Assembly (NCBI RefSeq): GCF_004193775.1
Contig: NC_041004.1
Location: forward strand, 6,719,309-6,783,308
Direction: 5' to 3'
DNA from: Glycine soja
Taxonomy: Eukaryota > Streptophyta > Magnoliopsida > Fabales > Fabaceae
Length of the DNA stretch: 64,000 nt
The position numbers were made by a program, and so were the translations under genes. The notes beneath the pieces were generated by a model. That model worked only from the letters and a program-made list of their open reading frames with translations, was not told the DNA's origin and made no database searches. This document shows, piece after piece, positions 32,267 through 43,700 of this stretch (position 1 is its first letter; every line of letters starts with the position of its first letter).

Positions 32267-33635
32267 TGCAAATACCAAAAAATTTTGTTTGCAACTAGTG
32301 GTGATTTTTAAGTGCCACTATATTTATCACTATTTTTAAAAATAAAACTATTTCCCTTTCTTCTTCTTCTTCACTTTTGACTCTACGCTATGCTTCATCC
32401 CTAAAGGGTTTCTCAGAAGAAAATTGTTGGTCATAGCAAGTCATTGGTTCTCCATTGTTTTCAATGTTGGTGTTTAAGGTGGTGGTGATGGTTCTCCGAT
32501 TTGAACTTGTGGGTTAAGGTGGAGGTGATGGTTCTTGAGTCATTTGTTCTCTTATCTAGTTCTTGGTGTTGTTTGGGTGGGATAAGGTGGTAGTGATGGA
32601 GTTGGAGTGGTGGGTGAAGGATGGGATTGGAGCACTGGTGTTGGGGGCCTGGGTGGTGGCGTGACGACACGATGGTGGTGTAGGGTTTGGGGAATGGGTC
32701 CACATGCCCAAATCCAAGAGATATTGGTGTGGCGCACACTGTTATGGTTAGTCGAACTTCCCTTCTTTGCTGACCCTTCATAAAAAATCCTATGATGAAG
32801 CCCCTATCGCCACCCCTTCGCAAAAAAAATTAATATTTATAATAATTATTTTAAAAAATCATATTTAATATATTTTAATTGATTAGTAATGTAAAAATAA
32901 ATTATATTAATAGTATATATTAAAACTAAACTTTTTCTTATTGTATACGTGTTACAAGATTTCTCATTACATATTAAACAATATTTAATTAATTTAATTG
33001 TAATATTAAATTTGTTAATAATTTGTTTAACACTTTTATAGTCATTTTAAAATTAATGAAAATGATTAAGATCTCATTTTTTTAAAATTGTTTAACCTAA
33101 TTAATTAAGATATATTTAGTTAAGGTTTTGGCAGAATATCTTATTTGGATCCTCAAAGTGTATGTATGCCGTCTTCAATTTATCATATTAGAATGTAAAT
33201 ATTTAATATATAACCCTGTGTCATCAGTTGTAGATTTGTGTGGCATGCATCTTTCATCTATTGTCATGTGAGTTTACTAAATTTGCTTGAATCTGAGGTT
33301 CATTAATCTATGTGTGGCTACTCGGATATTTTTTAGCAAAAATAATGAATACTTCACATTAATATTTTATGCCACAAATGTGACTAGCAAAATCTCTTTC
33401 CCATTTTGAGTTGGATAATTAATGCATCTCTATGATTAACTAGTTTTTGTTTGCATCTTTGTCACATGGAAAAACAAGTTTACAAAGTCATGGGGATAAG
33501 GGAAAGTAGATATATTGCTTGAACTTTCTGTCTGACTGAATTGAGATTCATATAAATTTGGTTGATTAGATTCTTGCCTATGGTCATGAGTGGGTATGTT
33601 TGAAAGATCTGATTTTTTCACTTGACACCTTTTAG
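32267..33635. other. Flanking sequence, no gene seen
   Basis: The 32340-32830 part is G/T-rich with imperfect GGTGGTGATGG-type repeats; its frames are low-complexity His/Pro-rich and are not believed. The remainder to 33635 is AT-rich and may be intron or flank of the aspartic-proteinase relic. Confidence 0.5.
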
Positions 33636-34161
33636 ACACAGCCGAAGAAGATCTGTTCCCGAATTGGATTGTGTGCTTTGATGGGACTCGTGGTGTTGAG
33701 TGAGTCCCAAAGATATTTTAATTCCTTGAATCTTTGGTCGTTTATTTAAATAGTATAGTATATTTTATGTAAAATTTTCATTTTATTATTTGTTCCTTCC
33801 TCCCTTCAGTGTGGGGATCAAGAGTGTTGTGGATGAGAATGAAAGAAAATCATCGGGTGATCATCATGGTGCTGCTTGTCCTACGTGTGAGATGGCTATT
33901 GTTTGGATGCAGAACCAACTGAGCCGAAATCAGACACAAGATCAGATACTAAGTTACATCAACCAGGTGAGTCAGTTGTCTTTTTTCTATTCAGGCATCC
34001 TGCTGCATCTCTTGATTTATTGCCTCATGATGACATTGCAGCTTTGCGATAAAATGCCTAGCCCGATGGGAGAATCAGCTGTTGACTGTGGGAATATCTC
34101 TTCATTACCTGTAGTGTCCTTTACTATTGGTGGAAGAACTTTTGAGCTTAGCCCAGAGGAG
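33636..34161 (+). pseudogene. Aspartic proteinase relic, plant-specific (saposin-like) insert exons
   Basis: Three exons can be read. 33636-33699 encodes a piece like the phytepsin segment PKKICSRIGLC, followed by a one-base deletion before FDGTRGV. 33810-33966 encodes the first half of the saposin-like insert ([20 protein letters not shown]), and 34042-34161 the second half ([16 protein letters not shown], then [14 protein letters not shown]). Introns are GT-AG (33700-33809 and 33967-34041), and a donor GT follows 34161. The cysteines of the insert are kept. The catalytic Asp domains that should flank it were not found, so this is a gene fragment with a frameshift. In intact vacuolar aspartic proteinases this insert acts in membrane interaction and sorting. 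Confidence 0.75.
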
Positions 34162-34162
34162 G

Positions 34163-34630
34163 TATGATTAGTTGTTTTTCCAATGGATGATCACTAACCA
34201 AATTTAATTTAATTTAATGAAAAAAGATAAATTCATGAAGAGCAGTGGGAGTTATAGTAGGAGAGGACCAGGCAACATTTTATAGAAAAATAAAAACAAG
34301 AACAAATTTGAAATTAAAGTTAGTTACATCGAGAACTTTAAGGTGTCTCTACAATTGCATAGCTTTACCTAGGGAAACACGTCCTATAGGTGCCTTATTT
34401 TTCATAGATTAATGTTAGCCTGATTTAATGGTTTACTAGTTAAGTGGTTTAATCAGATTGACATTTGGTTAAAATGTGGTTACATGAGTCTTCTTCTATT
34501 ATGTGCAACTGATAGAATTAATCAATACAATGTTATAGTAGAAAGTAAAAACTAAAAATTGTCTTTTGTGCATATCTTTGAAATATAAAGAATTTGGATT
34601 TCCTTCTCATCTTGCCTACTGACTTATTTG
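34163..34630. other. Flank of the aspartic-proteinase relic, no gene seen
   Basis: AT-rich sequence. The exon expected next in an aspartic proteinase gene was not recognised. Confidence 0.4.
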
Positions 34631-34957
34631 AGTAGAAAACTGGGGTTTAATTCAGCCCTAAAAGCTAGCTCATAGAGTGAGGGTTGCCTTCACCTTATAT
34701 GCTCTGTCTTGACACTATCTCTAGTCAATGTGGGATTTTGATTTTTTTTCTAATTCACCCCCTCACGCCCGACACTCTTTGGGATTGGTGCGTGGTCCTT
34801 TTGAATGGATCTAGGATAGGCTCTGATACCAAGTAGAAAACTGAGGCCTAACTCAACCCTAAAAGCTAGCTCATAGAGTGAGGGTTGCCCTTACCTTATA
34901 TGCTCTGTCTTGACACTATTTCTAGTCAATGTGGGATTTGGATTTTTTTTTCTAATT
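34631..34957 (-). mobile_element. TRIM-like miniature LTR retrotransposon
   Basis: Two direct repeats of about 125 bp (34631-34755 and 34832-34957) flank a 76-bp interior. The interior holds a tRNA-Met primer site (GCTCTGATACCA at 34820-34831 on plus) directly against the right repeat, and a purine tract (GTGAGGGGG on minus) against the left repeat. A perfect 5-bp TSD, ATTTG, lies at 34626-34630 and 34958-34962. The LTR ends are AG...TT on the plus strand rather than TG...CA. There is no coding capacity, so mobility would need proteins from another element. Confidence 0.82.
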
Positions 34958-35138
34958 ATTTGGTCATGATCATATGAGGACCAGACTAATAGCAGCAATG
35001 GAGGTGACAAAAGAAAAAAAGTAATGAGAAAAATGGTTAAAATTTCATTGTCACATGTTATCGTTGTAGAACATTTTTATGAATGGTACACCAAAAACTA
35101 ACTTGTCTTCCTTTTTATCTGTATTTAAGATTTAAGAT

Positions 35139-36179
35139 TGTGAATGTATATATACATGATTTTGATGATGCCAAAGAAGAATCAAACAAGACCGCTTCAA
35201 AGGATAAGCACTGCTTCTAGATTAATACAAGATTGTTTCAACAAACAAAGCATTGCTTCAAGATTTCTTCAAGATCAAGTCTTGCCTCAAAACAAAAGGT
35301 TTCAAAGTCACCCAAGGCTCTGGTAATCGATTACCAGGCAGTGTAATCGATTACCAGAAGGGAAGTTTGAAAAATAGCTGTTAATAAGGGTTTTTAATTT
35401 GATTTTTGAACCTGTAATTGAATACTATATGTTTGTAATCGATTACCAGCAACAGAACTCTTGAAATTCAAGTTCCAAAGTCATGACCCTTCAAAATATA
35501 ACTGTGTAATCGATTATCATAAACCTGTAATCGATTACCAGTGAAGAATTTCAGAAAAACCTTTTTGAAAAGATACATCTCTTTAAACCATTTTGAAAAG
35601 GCACGAAGGACCTATATATGTGTGTGTGTGTCTTACTTCAAAAAGGATGAGAGAGATATTCCAAGAGAACTTCATTGTCAAATACTCTCTCAAAAGAAAT
35701 CCTTGGCAAACACTTGCAAAAATTTATAAGGATTCTTACAAGATCTTCAATTGTAATATCCTTCTCTTAAAGAGAGAATTCCTCTTTTTTTTTCTTATTC
35801 AAAGTGATTGATTAAGGGACCGAGGGTCTCTTAGGTTGTAAGGAATTCTGAACACAAGGAAAGGGTTGTCCCTGTGTGGTTCAGACTTTGTAAAATGAGT
35901 TTTACAAAGATAGTAAAAAATCTCAAGTGGGTTGCTTGAGTAGTGGATGTAGGCACAAGAAGTGGCCGAACCAGTATAAATCAAGTTTGCATTTCTCTCT
36001 TCCCTTATCTCATTTATTTTGTTGCAATCAATTTTGTCTTGCATATTTAAAAAATATTATTAAATTGATTGTTACTTCTTTTGCATTTTGAGCTTATCTC
36101 ATTTAGAAGGGGATTAAAAGTTTGTTAATGGGAAAGTAATTCACCCCTTCTTAAGATAACTGAGGCCATTTGTCCAACA
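35139..36179 (+). repeat. 5' LTR of element F
   Basis: The 1,041-bp LTR starts TGTGAATGTATA and ends TTGTCCAACA. It carries four exact GTAATCGATTAC palindromes (35323, 35343, 35435, 35527) and one variant. The primer-binding site TGGTATCAGAGC follows after two bases. Confidence 0.92.
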
Positions 36180-36233
36180 AGTGGTATCAGAGCAGGATTC
36201 TTGTATAAAGTTTAAAAACTTTCAAGAATAGAT

Positions 36234-36800
36234 ATGGCCTCCTCATCTAACTTTCCATTTCCTAAGGAAAATTTTATTAATAGGGGCCTCTTATGTTCAA
36301 TGGCGAGGATTATCACTATTGGAAAACCTGAATGCAGATCTTTATTGAAGCCATAGATTTAAAGATATGGGAAGCCATTGAATTTCACCCTTTTATTCCT
36401 ACAATGGTAGAGAGAAATGCAACTATAAAAAAAACCTAGTGAAGAATGGAATGATGATGAAAGAAGAAAGAAGAAGGATGAAAAATGAGATTTGAGTGTC
36501 CTGACTTTAAAAGAAGAATGAAAATATCCGACAAGAGGAATTTCAAAGAAAAGAAAGCATACATCACTTGGAAAGATAATGACATAAATTCTTCAAGTGA
36601 TCCAAAAAATAAAATTATAAATCTGGGTCTCATGTTAAAAGACTATGAAAGCGGAGAAGAGCAAAGTTGATACATTGATAGTAGTTGCTCCAAACATATG
36701 GTGGGATATGCATCAAAGGATATTCATATTTCTGCTAAAAATTGTGAATATGAGATTTATGGAGACAACAAACAAATGCCACTTGATCATTAAGCCCAAC
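36234..36800 (+). pseudogene. gag and protease relic of element F
   Basis: From ATG at 36234 the sequence follows the gag N-terminus of element A with a frameshift (HYWKT-like and [10 protein letters not shown] pieces). It then jumps at about 36435-36480 to the region after the first zinc knuckle (RFECPDFKRRMK, KKAYITWKDNDINSS). After a stop at 36668 it reaches the protease start (YIDSSCSKHM, Gly of DSG changed to Ser). From about 36800 no coding similarity is seen. At least two deletions relative to element A explain it. Confidence 0.8.
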
Positions 36801-36839
36801 AAATGATATCAATGATACCAAAAAGGTCACTTATTTTTT

Positions 36840-37130
36840 ATTGATTACTTTTGATTATTTTTTCCTATGATTGTTAACTTTTGTTTGAGTTTTGATGCTT
36901 GTTTTCTGTTTGAGTTTTTTATTGTCTTTGATGATTATTTTCTTGTGATTGTTCTTGATTGAGTTTTGATTGTCTTTGATGATTGTTTTTAATGATTGTC
37001 TTTGATGATTGTTTTTAATGATTGTTCTTGATTGAGTTTTGATTGTCTTTGATAATTTTTTTATAATTGTTTTTGATTGAGTTTACAATTTTGATGATTG
37101 TGTTTGAAGGTTATGTTTATTATTGATTAG
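36840..37130. repeat. Degenerate TTGATTGTCTTTGATGATTG repeats
   Basis: Many imperfect copies of a unit around TTGATTGTCTTTGATGATTG fill the interior of element F after the coding relic. No gene is seen from 36800 to 37480. Confidence 0.75.
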
Positions 37131-37482
37131 TTTAGATAATTTTTTTTTACATCTTTTGATTGTTTTATAGTGAATATGTATTTTTGTCGGTGTAAAATAG
37201 TCTGTTTTAATGCCTTTTGGTATCACTTGACTCTCATACATTGCAACAAGTGGTTTTCTCCTCTCTGCTCATGATTTGCTTTTGATGTTGATAAAAGGGG
37301 AGAGATAGATAAAAGATAAGAGAGTAAGGGAAATTATCTATTCTTTATGAGACAACTTTTTATATATGAAATCTATGAAATCTTCAACTGTCTCATATAA
37401 GCAATCATTGCAAAATCAAGGGGGAGTAAATTATATACAAATAGATATTTTTTGTTGTTGCTCCTAATCTACATGTAGTTGT

Positions 37483-37688
37483 CATAATCAAAAAGGGGGA
37501 AAATGTAAATCATGTAGGTTTTGATGATGTAGAAAAGAATTTGCTATATAATGAGTGTCATCATCAAAAAGGGGGAGAATGTGAATCATGTATGTTTTGA
37601 TGATGTCAAAAAGAAGTCGCTTGATTGTCATCATCAAAAAGGGAGAGAATGTGAATGTATGTATACATGATTTTGATGATGCCAAAGA
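37483..37688 (+). repeat. Triplicated polypurine tract and LTR-start junction
   Basis: Three copies begin at about 37483, 37559 and 37629 with a CATCATCAAAAAGGG-type purine run, followed by AATGTGAAT and TTTTGATGATG. Only the third is the real junction with the 3' LTR at 37650. Confidence 0.85.
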
Positions 37689-38654
37689 AGAATCAAACAA
37701 GGCCGCTTCAAAGGATAAACATTGTTTCTAGATTAATACAAGATTGATTCAACAAACAAAGTCTTGCTTCATGATTTCTTCAAGATCAAGCCTTGCCTCA
37801 AAACAAAGGGTTTCAAAGTCACCCAAGGCTCTGGTAATCGATTACCAGGCAATGTAATCGATTACCAGAAGGGAAGTTTGAAAAAATAGCTGTTAATAAG
37901 GGTTTTCAATTTGATTTTTGAACTTGTAATCGATTACCAACAATGGAACTCTTGAAATTCAAGTTCAAAAGTCATGACCCTTCAAAATATAACTGTGTAA
38001 TTGATTACCGGAACCAGTAAAGAATTTCAGAAAAATCTTTTTGAAAAGACACATCTCTTCAAACCATTTTGAAAAGGCACGAAGGACCTATATATATGTG
38101 TGTGCCTGACTTCAAAAAGGATGAGAGAGATATTCCAAGAGAACTTCATTGTCAAATGCTCTCTTAAAAGAAATCCTTGGCCAAACACTTGCAAAAATCT
38201 ATAAGGATTCTTACAAGATCTTCAATAGTAACATCCTTCTCTTAAAGAGAGAATTTCTCTTCTTTCTTCTTATTCAAAGAGATTGATTAAGGGACCGAGG
38301 ATCTCTTAGGTTGTAAGGAATTCTAAACACAAGGAAAGGGTTGTCCCTGTGTGATTCTGACTTTGTAAAAGGAGTTTTACAAAGATAGTGAAAAATCTCA
38401 AGTGGGTTACTTGAGTACCGGACATAGACACGAGAAGTGGCCAAACCATTATAAATCAAGTTTGTATTTCTCGCTTCCCTTATCTCATTTATTTTGTTGC
38501 AATCAATTTTGTCTTGCATGTTTAAAGAACATTATTAAATTGATTGTTGTTTCTTCTGCATTCTGAGCCTATCTCATTTAGAAAGGGATTAAAAGTTTGT
38601 TAGTGGGAAATTAATTCACCCCTTCTTAAGATAACTGAGACCATTTGTCCAACA
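37650..38654 (+). repeat. 3' LTR of element F
   Basis: The 1,005-bp partner of 35139-36179 has several indels and substitutions. It keeps three exact GTAATCGATTAC copies (37834, 37854, 37926) and one decayed copy. Confidence 0.92.
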
Positions 38655-38659
38655 AAGAT

Positions 38660-39785
38660 GTGAGATTACACGCTAAGCCTGGAACTGCCCACTAAGTAAG
38701 TGTTGCGCGGTGGGCCTGGATTACACGCTGAGCAAGCTATCCAATTCTTCTTTTTCTTCACAATTTTTTGTCGAATTCCCTCTAAAACAGTTCAATTCTT
38801 CTTCTTTTGAATTATGCTGATTAAAAATAGCAAAGATGTTAATTTTTTCATTATTTCATTAAAAATAGTAATAAAATAAATAAATTATACCCACTTATTA
38901 ATCCAAATTGACTATTAAATTAGCTTATATTTCGCAGTTATCAGTAACAAAAACAAAAATAAGAACACTAAGATAATTTATAAAATCATAAGAACCATGG
39001 AATAACATAATTTCCATTTGGCTAAAATCCTTTAATCACTATAAAAATAAACTGCAACAAAAACTTACTGAGAATGAATTGCTAATAAGATTGCAAAAAG
39101 AGAATGTGAATGAGAAATGGAGACCACCATCAATTGAAGCACAAAATCTGTGATTACAAGTTGAAACCATTCAATGATAAATTCATATAGTGAAAAATTA
39201 CCCTGTGATTCTAACAAAGGATTCAAATCTAGTGCTTGAGGCTCACCTTTGAGGAGAGAGAGAGAGAGAGAGAGAGATCGTGCAGATAAGAGAGATTAAG
39301 AAAATAGAGAGGTCGCATCCAAATCAAGAAAAGTAAGTATGGAAGCTAGGTTTTCAGCATGATGGATGAGATTGTCATAGGAGAAGCGTTGGCTGGTGGC
39401 AGAATCGATGAAGACGATGATCGATCTGGGCAAGTTATGGTGGAGACAGTGATGTTCGGCGGAGGGAGGGGGAGGAGTGGCTTGTGGTTGTGGAGGGTTA
39501 TGGAATCAACAAAAAGAGAAACATGAGAGTGGAAGTATGAGATTTTTTGTAAAATACAAAGATCAAAATTAAAGCAGGGGGGGACATAAACTGGAGAAAT
39601 GAAAAATAAAAAAAAAATATTGCAAATGAAAATCACATAAGTGGATGCGGATATGTTATGAAAATAAATTATCTTTACAAACCATTAATTTAATTTAGAG
39701 TAAATACTAGTATTTGTTGACCTAAATTTATTAGCCACTAAGACATGTAGATTAGAAAGTATTTATTGGAAATTGTATTGTTGGC
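38660..39785. other. Intervening AT-rich sequence, no gene seen
   Basis: It contains a (GA)n microsatellite at 39253-39278. Open frames here have biased composition and no recognised family. Confidence 0.5.
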
Positions 39786-39789
39786 ACTA

Positions 39790-40290
39790 TAAATTTGTCA
39801 GCAAAAGGTCATTTTTGGGGTAGTGTTATTTCAAAGCTTGGTTTCAGGATGTGGTTACCAACTTGGATGAGGAAGGCAAAGCAATGTTTTGTGGTTGAGC
39901 ATGGTCATTGTGGTTTAGTAGAAACCAGTGTGTTTTCAAGGATCAGAGGATGAAATGCAATAAGGTTATATATATGCAAAATGTTCCAAGCTATGCCTGC
40001 CAACCCTATCGGCCAATCAACAGGAGAGAAGGTCAACAAGAGACTGTGGTATGGAAAGCTCCCGCGGTAGGGTTTTATAAAGCAAATTTTGATACTGCAA
40101 ATAGAAACAACATAGACACGGGTATCAGCCTGATTGTTCCGGATCAAGGACGAAATGTCATAGCAGCTACAAGCCTACAACATATTTTTCTGAACCTGTT
40201 GGGATCAAAGGAAGCAGAGGTTGCTGCTTTTAGATGGGCGATTATAACTATAGCTGAACTGTGTCTAACAGATGTTATTTTTTAAACTGA
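39790..40290 (+). pseudogene. LINE-type RNase H relic
   Basis: The plus frame 39908-40285 reads like the C-terminal RNase H domain found in plant non-LTR retroelement proteins. It has a Trp-x-x-Pro-x-x-Gly-x-x-Lys-x-Asn-x-Asp signature (WKAPAVGFYKANFDTA), then GISLIVPDQGRNVIAA and KEAEVAAFRWAI. The upstream 39790-39907 continues it only with frameshifts, and the frame ends before the last conserved motif. No reverse transcriptase is present, so this is a fragment. Element D inserted about 65 bp downstream. Confidence 0.7.
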
Positions 40291-40352
40291 TAGCTTGCTT
40301 CTATACCAATAGTAGAAAAAGAGAGATGTGCAAGGTGGCTATTGTTTCATAT

Positions 40353-40736
40353 TGATACGGAAGCAATACCAGGGGTACAACAAGCAAAACATGATCAAAC
40401 AGGGGAGGTGCAGAAAGAAGAAAAGCCCAAAAGAAAAACATCAAAGCCCGCATACCTCAGAGATTACATCTGAAGGTTCATGACAGCATTTCCATCCTTG
40501 GTGATTTTATCGAAAGGCAGGAGACAAGGATAACCAACTTGATTCTGGAATCATCCCTTAGGCACAAAAAGATAAGAATTTCGTTAGGGAAGAATAGTAT
40601 AAATAAGCATGTAATAATACAATCAGAATCATGAATGAATGAGAATTTTCCTTTACCTTCATTATTGTCTTCCTTTCTCTTCTTCTCGGAGGGTTCTGGT
40701 CCTCGAAAACCAGAGTTACCCAGCAGCATGTATCAA
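40353..40736 (+). repeat. 5' LTR of element D
   Basis: The 384-bp LTR encodes at its left end the same terminal protein segment as the pol end in the 3' LTR (up to TGA at 40471-40473). Confidence 0.92.
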
Positions 40737-40759
40737 CTAGTGCTCTCGTTGTCACTTTC

Positions 40760-43700
40760 ATGGCTTCTTCTTCCCCAGATAAGCTTGAGGAACTCATTAT
40801 TTGCCTTACCAACCAACAACTCACCTTAACCAACAAAATCAATGACCTCCTTCAACATGTTACTCATTCATCTCCACAGCATCCACCGTATCAGCCTCCA
40901 TTACATCGTTCCTTCTCTAAACCCAATTCCTGCATAGAACCACAGACTTAAATTAGATGTGCCTCGTTTCGATGGCACTGACCCTTTCGGGTGGATTTTC
41001 AAAATCCAGCAATTCTTCGAGTATCATGGGACTCCAGAATATGACAGACTCACAATTGCCTCCTTCTATATGGAGGGAAGAGCCTTGGCCTGGTTTCAGT
41101 GGATGACCAGCAATGGTCAATTCACTTCCTGGCCTGTTTTCCTGCAAGCCCTCCAAACGAGGTTCGCACCATCGCAATATGAGGACCCTACAGGGGCTCT
41201 ATGCAAGCTAATGCATAAGGGTTTAGTCGCGACTTACCTGGCAAAGTTTGAGGACTTAGCGAATCGCGTTGTCGACGTTCCTCCACTGTTTCTCCTCAGC
41301 TGCTTCGTCTCCGGCCTCCTTTCGGAGATACGTCGAGAGGTTCAAGCTCATCAACCTCTCACCATCTACCAAGCTGCTGGTCTCGCCCGTCTTCAAGAAT
41401 ACAAGCTCTCCGACCATCGTCCCCCACCCCCGCCACCCCGCCCTCGACCACCACCACTTCCTAACCCTAACCCCATTCGACCTAACCGCCTTCCACCTCT
41501 TCTCTCGCCACCCCCACGCCCAAATCCTCCCCCACCCTTCAAACGTCTCACCTCCGAAGAGATAGCCTCTCATCGTGAGAGAGGTCTCTACTTCTCTTGC
41601 GATGAGAAATACCACCGAGGGCATCGCTGCGCCTCTTGGGTGTTTCTCTTAATCGCAGAGGGGGAAGATGACCCTAACCCACCTCATATAGATACTTTTG
41701 ACCCAGGCCCAGACCCGAACCCCAAAACACTTCCCGACCTGGACCCATACCCGGCCCAACTTAGCCTTAACTCCCTGGCGGGTCATATTGCTCCCGAAAC
41801 TCTGCGTTTCATGGCTACCATCTTCGGTCGCAATGTGGTGCTGCTGGTGGACGGCGGCAGCACCCACAATTTCATTCAGCACCAACTTATGGATCAATTG
41901 GGCCTCTCTACGCGACCCACCACACCATTACGTGTTATGGTGGGCAATGGTCAACATCTTCAATGCTTCTCCATTTGCGAATCCATTCCCATCATCATTC
42001 AATCCACCGAATTCATTGTTGACCTTTATGTGCTTCCCCTCTCCGGTGCTAATGTGGTTCTCGGCGTACAATGGCTCAAGTCTCTGGGCCCAATCCTCAC
42101 AGATTACAGCACTTTAGCCATGCAATTCTTCTATAATGAGAAATTGATCACGCTACAGGGAGACATTGATGCTTCGTTGCATGCACTTTCTCCATTACAA
42201 ATTAAACGCCTCTGTCGCACTCACAGTGAAGCTACCTTTTACCACATCACATTATTTTCTCCTCCGTCCTCCCTCAACAACCAAGAACCACCCCCTGTTG
42301 TTCAACCACTCATCTCTAAATATGAGAGCCTCTTTCACCCTCCTACAACTCTACCCCCAATTCGCGACACTGACCATCATATACATTTGCTCCCTCAAGC
42401 TTCTCCGGTCAACGTCAGATCGTACCGATACCCCCATTATCAGAAGCAAGAAATTGAGAATCAGGTTGATGACATGTTGCAGCGAGGCTTCATATAACCA
42501 AGCACAAACCCGTTTTCCTCACCCGTGCTGTTGGTCAAGAAGCACGATGGCTCTTGGCGCTTCTGCGTCGACTACCGTGCTTTAAATGCCTTGACGATGC
42601 GTGACCGGTTTCCAATTCCGACTGTGGACGAGCTCTTGGACGAATTAGGAGGCGCCAGTTACTTTTCGAAGCTCGATTTGCTCCAAGGTTATCATCAGAT
42701 TCGCATGCATCCTGATGATATTCCTAAAACGGCCTTTCGAACGCATCACGACCACTATGAATTCAAAGTGATGCCGTTCGGACTCTGCAACACCCCATCG
42801 TCATTTTAGGCCACCATGAATTCCATTTTCCGGCCATATCTCTGTCAATTCATCATCGTCTTCTTCGACGATATCCTTATATATAGTACCTCCATTGACG
42901 ACCACCTGCAACATTTAGAGCTTGCTTTTCAGGTATTGTTGACTCATCAATTTACATTAAAACTCTCGAAATGTTCTTTCGCGCAAACTCAAGTTGAATA
43001 TCTCGGACACATGGTCTCTCAAAGAGGTGTTGAACCCTTTGCCGCGAAGGTTGCAGCTATTCAACAATGGCCGCCTCCTCGAACAACGAAGGCCTTACAC
43101 AATTTTTTGGGATTGGCCGGTTTCTATCGCAGATTTATACGAGGCTATGCTACGATTGCTGCCCCTTTGGTCAAGGCAACCACCATTAACCCCTTTCAAT
43201 GGTCGTCTACGACCCAATCTGCTTTTGACCAGTTGAAGCTCGCTTTGTCAACTGCTCCAGTTTTAGCACTCCCTGATTTTCAATCACCATTCACCGTCGA
43301 GACGGATGCTTCCGACATTGGAATGGGTGCCATGTTGTCTCAGAAGGGCCATCCTATCGCGTATTTTAGTAAGCCTTTCAGTGCCAAGCTCCTTCGATCG
43401 TCCACCTATGTCCGGGAACTCTTTGCCACCACTGCTGCCATTAAAAAGTGGCGTCAATATTTACTTGGTCGCCGGTTTCTCATTATCACTGATCACCGAA
43501 GCTTAAAAGAGCTCCTCACTCAGGTGATTCAAACTCTCGAACAACATATGTACATTGCTCGCCTCATGGGGTACGATTATGAAATTCAATATCGTTCCGG
43601 CACACATAACCAGGCTGCTGATGCTCTGTCGCGGCTACCGGAAATGGAGTCTTCTTGTTCTATGATGCTTTCAGTTCCTTGTTTCAATTTCCTCGAGGAA

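Larger units (their letters stand above)
35139..38654 (+). mobile_element. Element F: internally deleted Sirevirus, family of element A
   Basis: The element is 3,516 bp with LTRs at 35139-36179 and 37650-38654 and a perfect TSD, AAGAT at 35134-35138 and 38655-38659. The interior is only 1,470 bp. It keeps the primer site (36182-36193), the start of gag, a piece around the first zinc knuckle and protease, and the polypurine tract (AAAAAGGGAGAGAA, 37636-37649). Integrase, reverse transcriptase and RNase H are missing. It is a non-autonomous deletion derivative. Confidence 0.92.

Noticed and set aside
32461..32823. His/Pro-rich frame of 120 codons
   Set aside because: It is a translation of imperfect GGTGGTGATGG-type repeats, with no domain and no neighbours to support it.
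41256..41624. Minus-strand frame of 122 codons opposite gag of element D
   Set aside because: It is the antisense shadow of the Pro-rich gag linker.
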